From Hemileia vastatrix (taxonomy: Eukaryota > Basidiomycota > Pucciniomycetes > Pucciniales > Zaghouaniaceae), in contig JASXTE010000007.1 of NCBI GenBank assembly GCA_030280995.1, forward strand, positions 17,646,001 through 17,710,000: 64,000 nucleotides of DNA, in the 5' to 3' direction. The position numbers were made by a program, and so were the translations under genes. This document shows, piece by piece, positions 9,561 through 19,811 of the stretch (positions are counted from its first letter, which is position 1; every line of letters starts with the position of its first letter). Under the pieces are notes generated by a model that had not been told where the DNA came from, did not search any database, and saw only the letters and a list, made by a program, of their open reading frames with translations.

Positions 9561-12500
9561 TTAAGGTTTTGGTTTTAAAGGATATTTCGAATGAAAAGAT
9601 TTTAGGAGTTCAGGAGCGTTAGAAACATTGATGGCTGGTTCCCAGGATGTTTTGTCTGAGTCATTGAGGAAGCCTTCCCATTCCACGAGGTATTTAAGTT
9701 TCCCCTTGCGTATTCTTGAATCAAGGATACGACTTAATTCCCACTCTAGATGATCTTCTACTTCGACCGGTTCCGGAGGGGGTTGGTTCTTGCCCGGGTA
9801 TATTTCTCGAGCCAGTTCCAGGAGAGATACATGGAAAACAGGGTGAATCGCCTGCCATTTAGGAGGTAACTTGAGTTGAAATGCAGTTTTAGAGACTTCA
9901 GAGTCGATTTCAAATGGTCCCAAGCGCTTTTCAGCCAGTTTCTTTGATGGTCTTGTTGTTCGGATGTTTCGTGCATCGAGCCATACTTTGTTGCCTGGTT
10001 TAAAGGAAGGAGCAGATTGTTGATGTTTGTCGGCCTGCTCCTTGTATCTTCGAATCGCTGATTCCAAATTTGTTTTAAGTTCTTCTTGGAGTCGTGATAT
10101 AGTTCGAAGATAATGTTCCGCAGGATAATTAGTTCCTACATGAATTGAGTTGAATCGAGGATGTCGTCCATAAATGGTTTCGAAGGGAGATTGTCGTGTC
10201 GAAGAATGAGTCAAGTTATTATAAGCAAATTCGGCCAATGGTAGCCATGTGGTCCAATCATCTTGTTGGTAACTGACATACATTCAAAGATATTGTTCGA
10301 GGATTTGGTTAACTCTTTCTGTTTGACCATCGGTTTCAGGGTGATAGGCCGTGGAGAGATTCCTCGTGATATTGAGTTGTCAACACAGTTGGGTCCAGAA
10401 TATGGATACAAACAATGAGCCTCTATCTGAAATTATATCATTTGGTAAGCCGTGTTTAGAAAATACATATTCTAAAAACAATTTTGACAAATCTTCTGCT
10501 GTAGCAGTAGTAGTGGTTTTAATAAAAATAGACATTTTTGAAAATCTATCTGCTATTACTAATATAGCATCAAAATCATTAGAAATAGGAAGTTGAGAAA
10601 TGAAATCCATTGATAAAGATTCCCAAGGTTTAGAGGGAATAGGAAGTGGTTGAAGCAACCCATGCTTCCGGTGACGGGGAGCCTTATTCCTATTACATTT
10701 GTAACAAGCTTTTATATAGGCCTTGATTTCCCTGGTCATACCTGGCCAGAAAAAATCCCTCGCTATTAACTGGTAGGTTTTATCAACCCCAAAATGACCA
10801 GCTAATGGAGAATCATGTCGACTGTTGTAAATCCATAATTTTATCTCATTGTTGTCGGGTATGACTACTCTACCTTCGAAGACTAATAGACCTGATTCAA
10901 TACTAAATGTTTTGGCCCCTTGCTTCGAGAGTATTTTGTCTTTTAACCCTAAACAATAATCGTCCTTCGACTGAGCTTCGAGGATGTTGGATAGTGGATT
11001 TCGAAAAGATTGAATTGTCATCAAATTAAGTTGATGAGTCGTTAACATTGATTTGTTGAAGATTTATTGCACATTTTCTGGGTTCTTGTCAGCAAATGCG
11101 TCCCCCCGCTGTGGGTAAACGTCATCCCAACGTGACAAGATATCTGGGACAATGCAGTTTTTTCCTGGGCGATAGGAAATAGAGAAAGAAAATTCAGACA
11201 AAAATTCAGCCCACCTGGCTTGACGCCTGGTTAACACTTTAGAAGACATGAAGTATTTCAAAGCATTATGATCTGTTAAAATTTGAAAAGGACTATCTAG
11301 GCTGAAAAGAAAAGAACGCCATTTTTTAAGACAATGGATAATAGCTAAAAGCTCTTTGTCATGAATTTCATAATTTAATTCTGCGGCTATGAGTTTGCGT
11401 GACTCAAAAGCAACAGGATGAAACAATTTTGTTTCAGGATTTAATTGGGAGATGACCCCTGCAATAGCATAATCGCTCGCATCTGTCTCAACTATTGTCG
11501 AGGCAGAAGGATCAAAATGTCGAAGAATTGGGGCTGTGGTGAACGCTGTTTTTAGTGCTTTGAATTCCTTTCGTGCTGTAGAAGTAAAAACAAAAGGAAT
11601 ATCTTTTCTAAGAAGAGAAGTAAGATTGGAAATAGTTTTAGAGTAATCTTTAATAAATCTTCTATAGAAGTTTGCAAAACCCAAAAATCCTTGGAGTGAT
11701 TTAATGTTTTTGGGCTCAGGCCATTCCAGGATTTTCTGGACTTTTTTATCATCCATGACTAAACCGTCAGTGGACAACGTAAAACCCAAAAAATCAATTG
11801 ATTTGAGGTGGAATTTTCATTTATTATGCTTGGCGTAGAGACCATGATCTCAAAGACGATTTAGGACCTGTCGAACATGATGAATATGTTCATCCAGTGT
11901 TTTCGAGAATATTAAAATATCATTTAAATAGACGACTACAAATTGTTCAACAACATCTTGAAAGATATCATTAACGAAAGTTTGAAAAGTTGAAGGTGCG
12001 TTACATAATCCAAAAGGCATAACTAAATATTCAAAACTACCAAATCTAGTGCGCATTGCAGTCAGTGGTTCATGACCTTCCGCAATGCGAATAAGATTGT
12101 AAGCGCCTCTAAGATCAATTTTAGAAAAGAAATTAGCACCATTGAAAAGGGTAAGAAGTAATGACATAGGAGGAACAGGATATGCATTCTTCTTTGTAAC
12201 TGTGTTGAGCTTTCTATAGTCAACACACAACCTAAGACTACCGTCTTTCTTTTTTACAAAGAGGACAGGGGAGCCGGTTGGAGATTTACTGGCTCTGATG
12301 AAACCTTTGGCTACATTCTCTGCAATGTAGTCTCAAAGAACTTGAGATTTGTCCTTCGATAAAGAATAGACAGGACCTGCCGGAGGTACTGGGCCTATTA
12401 ACTCTATTTGATGGTCGTAGGGTCGATGAGGTGGTAACTTATCGGCCTTGCGGATTGAGAAAACATCGAGGAAATCGTGGTAGATTTCCGGTAGAGTTGA

Positions 12501-13210
12501 TTTGATGGCTTCAACGTTTATTTGGTCGTCCTCTTCATCTTTGAGAGAATCTGTCGAGGGGATATCTGTATTGAGAGAGAAGAATTCGATTACTTCGAGG
12601 CAATTTAAATCCTCTTTGAGTGAAGTCATCGAGCTAGAAGGGTTAGCCAATTGCTCATTTAAAGAAGTTACAGATGCTTGCAAGTCATCTGGCAGAGACT
12701 TGTCCTCTAGCAGGACGTTGTCAGGCGGGTTGTTTAACTCCCTATTGACCTGCATTGAAGAATCAGAAATATACTTAGAGCGTGGGGTGATCAATCCCCT
12801 AGTCCAATCAATTTCGGGATTCCAATGCGTTAAAAAGTCATGGCCAAGAATGGTATCGTCCATCCTTGGGGCGTCCAAGACTGATAATTCCCACTCAAAG
12901 GGGGGAAAGTTTGGAAAGTTGAAAACCCATAAAACTTTCTTACTTACCCAATATTTGGGTTCCTCTGATTCGACCAAATAGATGGGAGTTCGATCGATAT
13001 CTGTAAATGTTAGTTGAAGCTTCTCGGCAAAAGATAAACTAACAAAAGAAATTGAAGCTCCAGAGTCTATAAGACAACTGAAGGGGATATCCTCCTTAAA
13101 AAGAATGAATCTCAAGCGGTTTAAGGCAACTCCAGTCCTTAAGACATGGAGGTTCTGTGCACTGGGAGAGATAAGATAGTTTGCTTTGCACACAAGTAAA
13201 CTATCTACTA
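9561..13210 (-). pseudogene. B1 pol: protease-RT-RNase H-integrase-chromodomain, broken
   Basis: On the minus strand, pol follows gag in the -1 frame. I see protease (CLIDSGAS, with ILGHDFL), RT ([28 protein letters not shown]), RNase H (VETDASDYAIAG, LTDHNALKYF), an integrase zinc site (H..H..CYKCNRNK), a DDE core ([22 protein letters not shown]) and a chromodomain (LKYLVEWEGF). In-frame stops fall at about 12333, 11850, 11826, 11061, 10380 and 10284. The RT catalytic motif reads YLND instead of YxDD (codon at 11922-11924), so the enzyme should be dead even without the stops. The last stop is CGA to TGA relative to B2. Its family role is replication and integration of the element. This copy cannot make a full pol unless stops are read through. 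Confidence 0.92.
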
Positions 13211-14395
13211 GTTTTTTGACTTCGAACTAGTACCTTCTCTTTCCTTCAACTTTACACAGTCTTCCAACTTGTGCTTACCCCCACAATACATACATAACCC
13301 ATTATCTGCTCGTCTCTTCCTTTCAGCTTCTTTAAGTTCCCCTTTAGGATCCAGTACTTTGCTGATATTGCCTGGGGTCGAGCCTTTTGGTCGAGGTTTA
13401 TCCTTTCCCTTATTGGGTTTGGATTGAGTCGAGGAGGATTGATTTGGTCGTGGTTGTGAAGAAGGTCCCGATTTAAAATTTAGGCCTTGAGATTTGTTGG
13501 CATATCGACGATGTTGAAGTCGTCCTTGATAAACGCCGTCAAGTTCGAGGGTTTGATCCATTAAGTCCGTTAAAGTAGTCATCTTCTGACCGTGAAGATT
13601 TAATTGATCTAGAATCCTCGAAGGAAGTCCTTTCTTGAAATGATACTTAAGGGCAGCATCATTCCAACCTACTCGAGTTTGAAGTGCTCTAAAGTTCGAG
13701 ATATATTCAGAAGCTTTACCATTATCACTCATGCGAAGAAAATCAAGTTCAATTTCCGCGTTGTCCGTTTCATTAGGATCCCCAAACAACGTAAAAAGTT
13801 GGTCCTCGAATTTTTCCCAATTATTGATAAGTAAGTGGGTTTCTGTCGAAGAAAGCATGAGTAGATAAGGTTCGAACCATCTTGCTGCTTTTCCGGCTAG
13901 GAATGAAGAAGCGTAAACAACCTTTGATTGGTCGCTGTTAAAGGTTCGAGGATCATTATGGAACAGTAGCTTGCAGGTTTGCAAGAAGGGTCGCAATCTG
14001 TCGGGGTGATCTCCGTCAAATTTGTCAGGAGATTTCATAGAAGGAGTTTTGAACTTAGATCCCTCTGAAGACGTTGGATTTGAAAGGGTTTTCATGAAAA
14101 GTCTCATGAAATCTTCCAGGGAGTTAGATGGTCCCGGTTCTGAGGACTGGCCAGAAGGGTGATTGGCAGGGGCGGATGGTGCCTCATGCATTGTATCCTC
14201 TCCTTCTTCTTCATCACTAGAATCCTCAAAATCTTGTGGAATGTCTTCTACAGATTGAACTGAATGTTGCTGTTCCCTAAGGTCGAGTGGTTCCAAAGAG
14301 TGAGTGCGAGAAAAAGACCTTGTGGCTGTTGGCCTGCCTCTAGCGCGAGCTCTAGTAGTAGCGCCCGTAGGAGGAGTGCGTTGAACAGGTGCCAT
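13208..14395 (-). CDS. B1 gag (395 aa)
   Basis: It begins MAPVQRTPPTGATTRARARG at the first ATG after the 5' LTR, about 70 bp downstream of it. The N-terminus is basic, then an acidic linker follows. A retrotransposon-gag-type core lies at residues about 120-270 (WFEPYLLM, LFTLFGDPNE, YHFKKGLPSRIL). A basic, Ser/Pro-rich tail ends in a zinc knuckle CMYCGGKHKLEDC, a C-x2-C-x3-H-x4-C variant. Gag forms the particle and binds RNA. The frame is intact, in contrast to pol. It ends in two tandem TAG codons that directly follow a slippery heptamer, so pol is probably made by -1 frameshifting. Confidence 0.9.
   Translation of the reverse strand: MAPVQRTPPTGATTRARARGRPTATRSFSRTHSLEPLDLREQQHSVQSVEDIPQDFEDSSDEEEGEDTMHEAPSAPANHPSGQSSEPGPSNSLEDFMRLFMKTLSNPTSSEGSKFKTPSMKSPDKFDGDHPDRLRPFLQTCKLLFHNDPRTFNSDQSKVVYASSFLAGKAARWFEPYLLMLSSTETHLLINNWEKFEDQLFTLFGDPNETDNAEIELDFLRMSDNGKASEYISNFRALQTRVGWNDAALKYHFKKGLPSRILDQLNLHGQKMTTLTDLMDQTLELDGVYQGRLQHRRYANKSQGLNFKSGPSSQPRPNQSSSTQSKPNKGKDKPRPKGSTPGNISKVLDPKGELKEAERKRRADNGLCMYCGGKHKLEDCVKLKEREGTSSKSKN
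13211..13217 (-). promoter_or_regulatory. Predicted -1 ribosomal frameshift site, gag to pol
   Basis: On the minus strand the gag frame reads TCA AAA AAC TAG TAG, which contains the canonical X XXY YYZ heptamer A AAA AAC right before the stop. A one-base slip back enters the pol frame, which is open from there into the protease. B2 has an A9 run ahead of the equivalent TAG (30773-30785) and the same frame relation. No downstream pseudoknot was assessed. Confidence 0.75.
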
Positions 14396-14466
14396 TTAAA
14401 ATTTTAGAAACACTTAAAAGGACGTAGTAGTGCAAAGAATGAGAACTACGGAGAATTAAATTATAC

Positions 14467-15239
14467 TGTCACCGGACGACCTATGCACAAGGTCGAGGAT
14501 GTTCCTGCAAGTGAGATGAGGGATTTTAGAAACTTCTTCGAAGCACAGAGGAATGATTTGAGGAAATGATTCGAAGGTCACTTGAAGTAATAGCTATAGG
14601 TTCAATGTTGGTTCGAGAAGAATTATAAACTAGTTCCAAGGTAATAATAATTCTTAAAATCTCACAAAGGGTTGGAAACTCAATAATCAAAGATTTAGGA
14701 TTTAGAAATGAATATTGAGAAAGTAAAAGAAAGATACAATAACAATGATTTAAATTTTAAGGATTTACCACTATTAATGTAAATACAATATTATAATTTA
14801 ATTCTAAGGAATATCGAACCAAATACCCAACTCCTTTTATATCCTTTGTTCCTCCTCGCATTGACCTCCCTTCCATCGCAGCATTCCCATTCCATTGACC
14901 ATTACTAACATACACTTAGACCCTCTCCACTAAATATCCGTCCATGCTCAATTTACCCCTTTTAATTAATTAACAAAACTTTAATGAAAAAACTACTACT
15001 ATACTATTTCGTTGATCCTAGCGCTGTGCGTCGCTTATTGAAAAGGACTAAGGTACCCTATTGGGAGATTGACTAATTTAGATTTAGAGTTTAGGCTAGC
15101 GCAGTTAAATAGTAAGTACACAAAGGAAAATCGCAGTTGCTATGGAGAATTTCTTTCTGCGCTTCGAGTATAGATTTAGGACTCGATATTATTGATTTAT
15201 TGAGTTAATTTCGCCTCGAGTGTCACGTGGCGCGTGACA
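14467..15239 (-). repeat. B1 5' LTR (773 bp)
   Basis: It is the partner of 6770-7542, with the same ends and a TATA box (TATAAAAG, minus strand) at 14834-14841. The sequence right after it in the element's sense is GTATAATTTAATTCTCC. This has no TGG start, so it is not an obvious site for priming by a full-length tRNA end. Confidence 0.93.
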
Positions 15240-15840
15240 TACACTAATTTTTGAGACCCCCTAATAAAACACATTTAAGTCTGTGACCTGTGTCTGGGGA
15301 GCCATGTAAATCTGGAAACATGCATTTGATATATCTCTATGTAAGTATTTAAAGTCAAGAAGATGAAAAAAAGAGCTACTGAGCTATTCAGTCAAGATGT
15401 GAGCATAGTATGAGGTGCCACACCTATAACATGGCTTAAATATAAACATTTAATTTTTTATCGCAATCTCCAGGAAAACAACATGAGCACCTGATAGCAG
15501 GTGCCTATTCCTATCTTTAATTTAACTGAGTGTCAACTTAACTGTAATTATTCTTAAAAAACTGTGCACTGAAAAATGAGAATGCTAGCTGGTGCAGCAT
15601 CAAATCTGATTTGCTCTTGAATCAAAGATAAATTGATGGATTGGCACCTGCTAACAGGTGCCAGATGTTTTTTTGAGGTGAAAGATTCAGAACTAGTGGA
15701 AATAAAAGTTCAGCAGAAGATTGAATTGGATTAAAAATTTTCTTGTTGCTTCAATAATGTTTAAGCTTTTTCTAAGCAGAGATACTGTTAGGATTTGGTT
15801 GAGAGGTGAGGAGGAGGAGGGCTATGGGCACCATGCATTA
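15240..15840. other. Unassigned sequence with two CACCTG..CAGGTG palindromes
   Basis: I find no gene here. Two inverted repeats stand out: GCACCTG-ATAG-CAGGTGC (15487-15504) and TGGCACCTG-CTAA-CAGGTGCCA (15642-15663). The sequence after the first resembles the last 60 bp of the window (about 63930-63980), so this is probably repeated DNA too. Confidence 0.5.
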
Positions 15841-15953
15841 GGGGGTATCAATGTTGACTGATTGGCAATTAAATTAATTGCGGAAAATAATCTGCATACC
15901 CCAATTATCTTCCACAATTATTTTTGCTAACAATTGGGTTATTAGACACTTTA
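15841..15953. other. Possible terminal region of an older Harbinger-like element
   Basis: It begins TTA|GGGGGTATCA and carries the subterminal palindrome GCAATTAA-A-TTAATTGC. This is the same style as H1 (GGGGGTGTCA with palindromic subterminal repeats). The solo LTR at 15954 interrupts it, and sequence resumes at 19994. Whether it is the left end of H2 is not established, because the presumed right end at 22209 has a different flank. Confidence 0.3.
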
Positions 15954-16950
15954 TTTCAGCCTAGATATCCTTAGGACTGAGTATTTCTTATACTTAAAAT
16001 AAGATAACCTTAAGCACATTAAGCTTATATTTTAAAAATAAGGTTAAAATAATAATATCTGTGATTATATTACATATATATAATTATTACTCTATTATAT
16101 AAATTATAGTAGTTTAAATAGCTTATCCATAGCCTAATAGTACTTATTAATGTGTTAATGGAGTCATAATATACTTATCTTAAGTGATATGAAGTAATTA
16201 TTGACATACATAAGCTTATATGTATACATAAATCTCATATTCAGTGAAATATGCAGTATATTATGTATATTTAGGTATATAAGTGGGTTTTAGCCCCTTA
16301 ATAGCCTATAACCTTTGTTTTTCTGCTTATTTTAGGTCATATGGACGTATCCAGTCGACTCAAAATGCCTACAGAAGCATAAACATCTATTTCAGGCGCA
16401 TACACTCAGTCTGGACAACTTAATCTGCTTCCTTGGGTGGATATTCACAGATTTATGGGTTGGGAGGTCATTGCTGGGTTAATATGGATGCTTGGGGATG
16501 TTATTGGGGGCTTGGACATTTCATTTGTTTCCTTTATATGCTTTGGGTTTCATTATATTCTCTTTGGATGAGTTATTTTACCTGTTTATTTATCGTATCC
16601 ACTTTTATCTGGATTTTCTATTTATGGTATAGGTCTGTGTTATCATTAATTGTGATGGAGGGTCCTTACTGGAGGTCTGGGTGTAGAATCTGCTTGAAGT
16701 GGACGCCATGGGGAGTTGATGGGCCCTCACAGTGCTGTAATTTCCGGGGAGAGCAGTGACATCATCTGGATTGAAGGTCTGTGCACTCCAGTGGATTTTG
16801 GTATAAGTAAGGGAGGATTTTGACGGTTATGAGACATCATTCACTTACTAAAATTCAAACAAACACTACAATACAATTTTTAGCATTTAGAAATATATTA
16901 TAAAGCCATTATAAATTGATATTATCTTTATATAAGCTATAACTATATTA

Positions 16951-16981
16951 GGGGGTGTCAGTTCTGGCAAATCCGCACTTA
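16951..16981 (+). repeat. H1 left terminal inverted repeat
   Basis: It starts GGGGGTGTCAGTTCTGGC and is perfectly matched in inverse at the right end. It runs into palindromes of the type CCGCACTTAA..TTAAGTGCGG at 16972-17060, probable transposase-binding sites. A partial TIR-like copy (GGGTGTCAGTTATG) sits further in, at about 17097-17110. Confidence 0.93.
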
Positions 16982-17261
16982 AATTAAGTGCGGATTTCAA
17001 ACCAAATCAGCACTTAAATTAAGTGCGGATTTCAAACCAAATCAGCACTTACAAATCAGCACTTAAATTTTGCAAAAAAGTCACTTATTTCAAAAAAGGG
17101 TGTCAGTTATGACCTCAAATCAGCACTTTTTTCCCGTTTTTTTTCACAACCACATTTTGGCCACAAAACATCCCTTCCTTTCTTACCCCATCCCTGTAAC
17201 ATGTGACACACTGACCTTCCTCGCTACCTACCCATCAATCCTCGGCACACACCCCTTCCTG

Positions 17262-18330
17262 ACATTTTCAATATTTTGACCAGGCATGTTTACATTCTTT
17301 TTTACTTATTTCTTCTACTTTTTAATCTTTTTTCTTGTTATGTGCCAGTTTCATAATGCCTCCCAGACATTCCAAATCTCAAAAGGTAACTCAAAAATCT
17401 GCTTCGTCACAAAAGTCTCCTCGTAAAGCAAGGATTACATAGAAAAAAAATCAGTGACTTTTTCTATTACTTACAACTGTTTTTACAGAATTGAAAACTA
17501 TGTTTCAGCTAATATTTTATGGAAGTGAACTCTGTTCTTTGCCCGAAGAACAGAGTTCATCCTCCTATTTTCACATTCTGTTTGCACCAATCTCCAACAT
17601 TTTCAATATTTTGACCAGGCATGTTTACATTCTTTTTTACTTATTTCTTCTACTTTTTAATCTTTTTTCTTGTTATGTGCCAGTTTCATAATGCCTCCCA
17701 GACATTCCAAATCTCAAAGGGTAACTCAAAAATCTGCTTCGTCACAAAAGTCTCCTCGTAAAGCAAGGATTACATATAAAAAAAATCAGTGACTTTCTCT
17801 ATTACTTACAACTGTTTTTACAGAATTGAAAACTATGTTTCAGCTAATATTTTATGGAAGTGAACTCTGTTCTTCGCCCGAAGAACAGAGTTCATCCTCC
17901 TATTTTCACATTCTGTTTGCACCAATCTCCATCCCTTTCAATTCTATCAACACATGCTTGTCTTCCCTCCCCATGCCTTTCGCTATCCTCCCAGCCCCAT
18001 TGTATGCCATCCTCTTTTAAAGGTAATTCAAAAATCTGCTTCGTCACAAAAGTCTCCTCGTAAAGCAAGGATTACATATAAAAAAAATCAGTGACTTTTT
18101 CTATTACTTACAACTGTTTTTACAGAATTGAAAACTATGTTTCAGCTAATATTTTATGGAAGTGAACTCTGTTCTTCGCCCGAAGAACAGAGTTCATCCT
18201 CCTATTTTCACACTCTGTTTGCACCAATCTCCATCCCTTTCAATTCTATCAACACATGCTTGTCTTCCCTCCCCATGCCTTTCGCTATCCTCCCAGCCCC
18301 ATTGTATGCCATCCTCTTTTGATCCCCATT
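17262..18330 (+). repeat. H1 internal tandem duplications with a strong hairpin in each unit
   Basis: Units of 335 bp and 302 bp are stacked: the same block begins at 17491, 17826 and 18128. Each contains an almost perfect inverted repeat, GAACTCTGTTCTTCG-CC-CGAAGAACAGAGTTC; the first copy has one mismatch. The short open frames in these units are identical because the DNA is repeated, and are probably not genes. Confidence 0.85.
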
Positions 18331-18609
18331 TCACCCCTCTCAACCTCTCCCAGACCCTTTTCTTCATTTAAAATGCCTCGGAACCCTTAATCTTCCCTTC
18401 CAACTTTTTCCCAACCTTTGAGTGACTGAAAAAATATGTGTTTGCTGAAAATATGCGATTTCATGTTGAGTTGATGAAAGAAAACACAGAGAGAAAAAAA
18501 AATAAGACTTTAACAGCAAATTCAAAAACCAAAAAAATATGCAAAAAAATTTACCATTCTCAGTGAATAATACATGCAAATTGATAATTTGAAGAGAAAG
18601 AGAAAAAAA

Positions 18610-19608
18610 TTAAAATTGCGTTGAAAAATGTTGGAGTGTTATTGGAAGGATTTTCGCCCTTATACTAGTTGATTGAGAAATAGAAGTGTTGGATATAGTC
18701 GGAGGTGAATCAACTTGTTCATCTTCATACAGCTCTAACCATTGATCTTTGAGGTCAGCAAGTAGGTTATGAAGTATAGTGCAACACAGAATCCAGTTGA
18801 TCACCGCCTCCATTTCAGATTTATTTCTAAGAGGACTTCTTAATTCCCTTAAACTAGAAAAACAGCCTTTCAAGATTCCAATAGAATGTTCAATACGGAC
18901 TCTTGACTTTGCCAAATGATTGTTGAATTTGGCATTTTGACTGTCTTCTGAAGCTGCTCCCCGAAAAGCAGGAAGTACATACTTTCCATTCACATAAGCA
19001 GAATCTGCAAGAAGATACTGATTTTCATCAAAGAATTTTTCAGGTTCATTTGAAATATGCATTCTTTGGAAGACGTAGGAGTCATGACATGAGCCAGGAT
19101 AGCCAGCAAAGAATGATATAAATTTTTTGTTTACATCACATATAAGCTGAACGTTAATTGAATATCTATAAAGAAGATATATTTGTTTGTGTTAGTTTCA
19201 AGGAGGATGAAAGGAGTTAAAAATAATCTACCTCTTTTTACGGTCAAAGTAATTGTTTCCACCTTGAGCAGGTTTCTGGCTCAAAGGAATAGTAGTACCA
19301 TCAACAAAACCAATACATCCTGGAAAGCCCTCTGCTTGCATAACCTGAGATGATTCAAGTCGCTCTTCTTTTGTTGGCCAGGTGAGAAGTTGAGATTCCA
19401 AGGAGTTGATGGCAGTGATACATCGTTTGGTATAAGTGTTAACTGAACCATACCCTAAATCAAAGACATTTTCTAAACGTTTCAAAGCGGCTCCATTACC
19501 ATTTGAACCCAAACGACATAGTGTGATGGCCAATTGAATTGTACGATGTTTTGAGTTATGAAGTGTTATTCTGCGGAGTGCTGCGTATGAATGGGATGAT
19601 GCTGACAA
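18610..19608 (-). CDS. H1 transposase, DDE_Tnp_4 / HARBI1 type (310 aa, one intron)
   Basis: Exon 1 is 19608-19232, the intron is 19231-19166 (66 nt, GTAGAT..TTATAG) and exon 2 is 19165-18610. The splice joins the frames exactly (AG|A gives Arg). The first part has a helix-turn-helix-like stretch (GSVNTYTKRCITAI). Catalytic residues are visible: D in GFVDGTTIPL, D in LLADSAYV and E in RVRIEHSIGILKGCF. The order, and the motif RIEH..GILKG, are typical of PIF/Harbinger transposases, which cut and paste DNA using the TIRs. The reading frame is intact and close to family length (usually about 350 aa). The family normally needs a second, Myb-like DNA-binding protein, for which only a stub is present in H1. 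The element is therefore possibly active only with help from another copy. Confidence 0.9.
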
Positions 19609-19780
19609 ATCAGTGAAATGGGACTTGATGGTGAAATCAGCACTTTTGGTTGAGAAAGTGCGGATTTGAGTGAAATAAGTGACTTATTTCATTTTGAAAT
19701 CCACCAGTATTGGGGCTAGTGTGTTTTGGAAATCCGCACTTATTTAAGTGCGGATTTGGTCAAATTTAAGTGCGGATTTG

Positions 19781-19811
19781 TAAGTGCGGATTTGCCAGAA
19801 CTGACACCCCC
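19781..19811 (-). repeat. H1 right terminal inverted repeat
   Basis: Exact inverse of 16951-16981, ending CCAGAACTGACACCCCC. AAGTGCGGATTT motifs are spread over about 19655-19790. The following TATTA starts the duplicated target. Confidence 0.93.

Larger units (their letters stand above)
6770..15239 (-). mobile_element. B1: complete family B chromovirus with extra antisense gene
   Basis: Two 773-bp LTRs of the same orientation bound it, and the 5-bp flanks match exactly (TACAC at 6765-6769 and 15240-15244), so this is one intact insertion of 8,470 bp. Reading on the minus strand, the order is 5' LTR, gag, pol (protease, RT, RNase H, integrase, chromodomain), a C-poor or G-poor spacer, a gene on the opposite strand, then 3' LTR. 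The LTRs differ at roughly 15-20 positions by eye, which suggests a fairly recent insertion, yet pol carries several stop codons. Confidence 0.95.
16951..19811 (-). mobile_element. H1: PIF/Harbinger-type DNA transposon (2,861 bp)
   Basis: Perfect 31-bp terminal inverted repeats, subterminal repeats of AAATCCGCACTT in both orientations, and a DDE_Tnp_4-like transposase define it. The empty site is visible in the C1 5' LTR (about 50022-50036). Compared with it, H1 is flanked by a duplicated TATTA if the repeats start at the G-run. A 3-bp ATT duplication is also possible if each end has one extra A/T base. A helper-like start, MPPRHSKSQK (17357), is quickly stopped, so the second Harbinger protein is missing or vestigial. 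Confidence 0.92.

Noticed and set aside
12502..12981. 159-aa plus-strand frame within B1 pol
   Set aside because: It is antisense to the protease region; the B2 equivalent at 30811-31404 exists only because the protease is homologous.
17491..18371. Repeated short frames MKTMFQLIF.. and MEVNSVL.. in H1
   Set aside because: They begin at TTG or span the hairpin repeats; similarity follows DNA duplication and no domain is visible.
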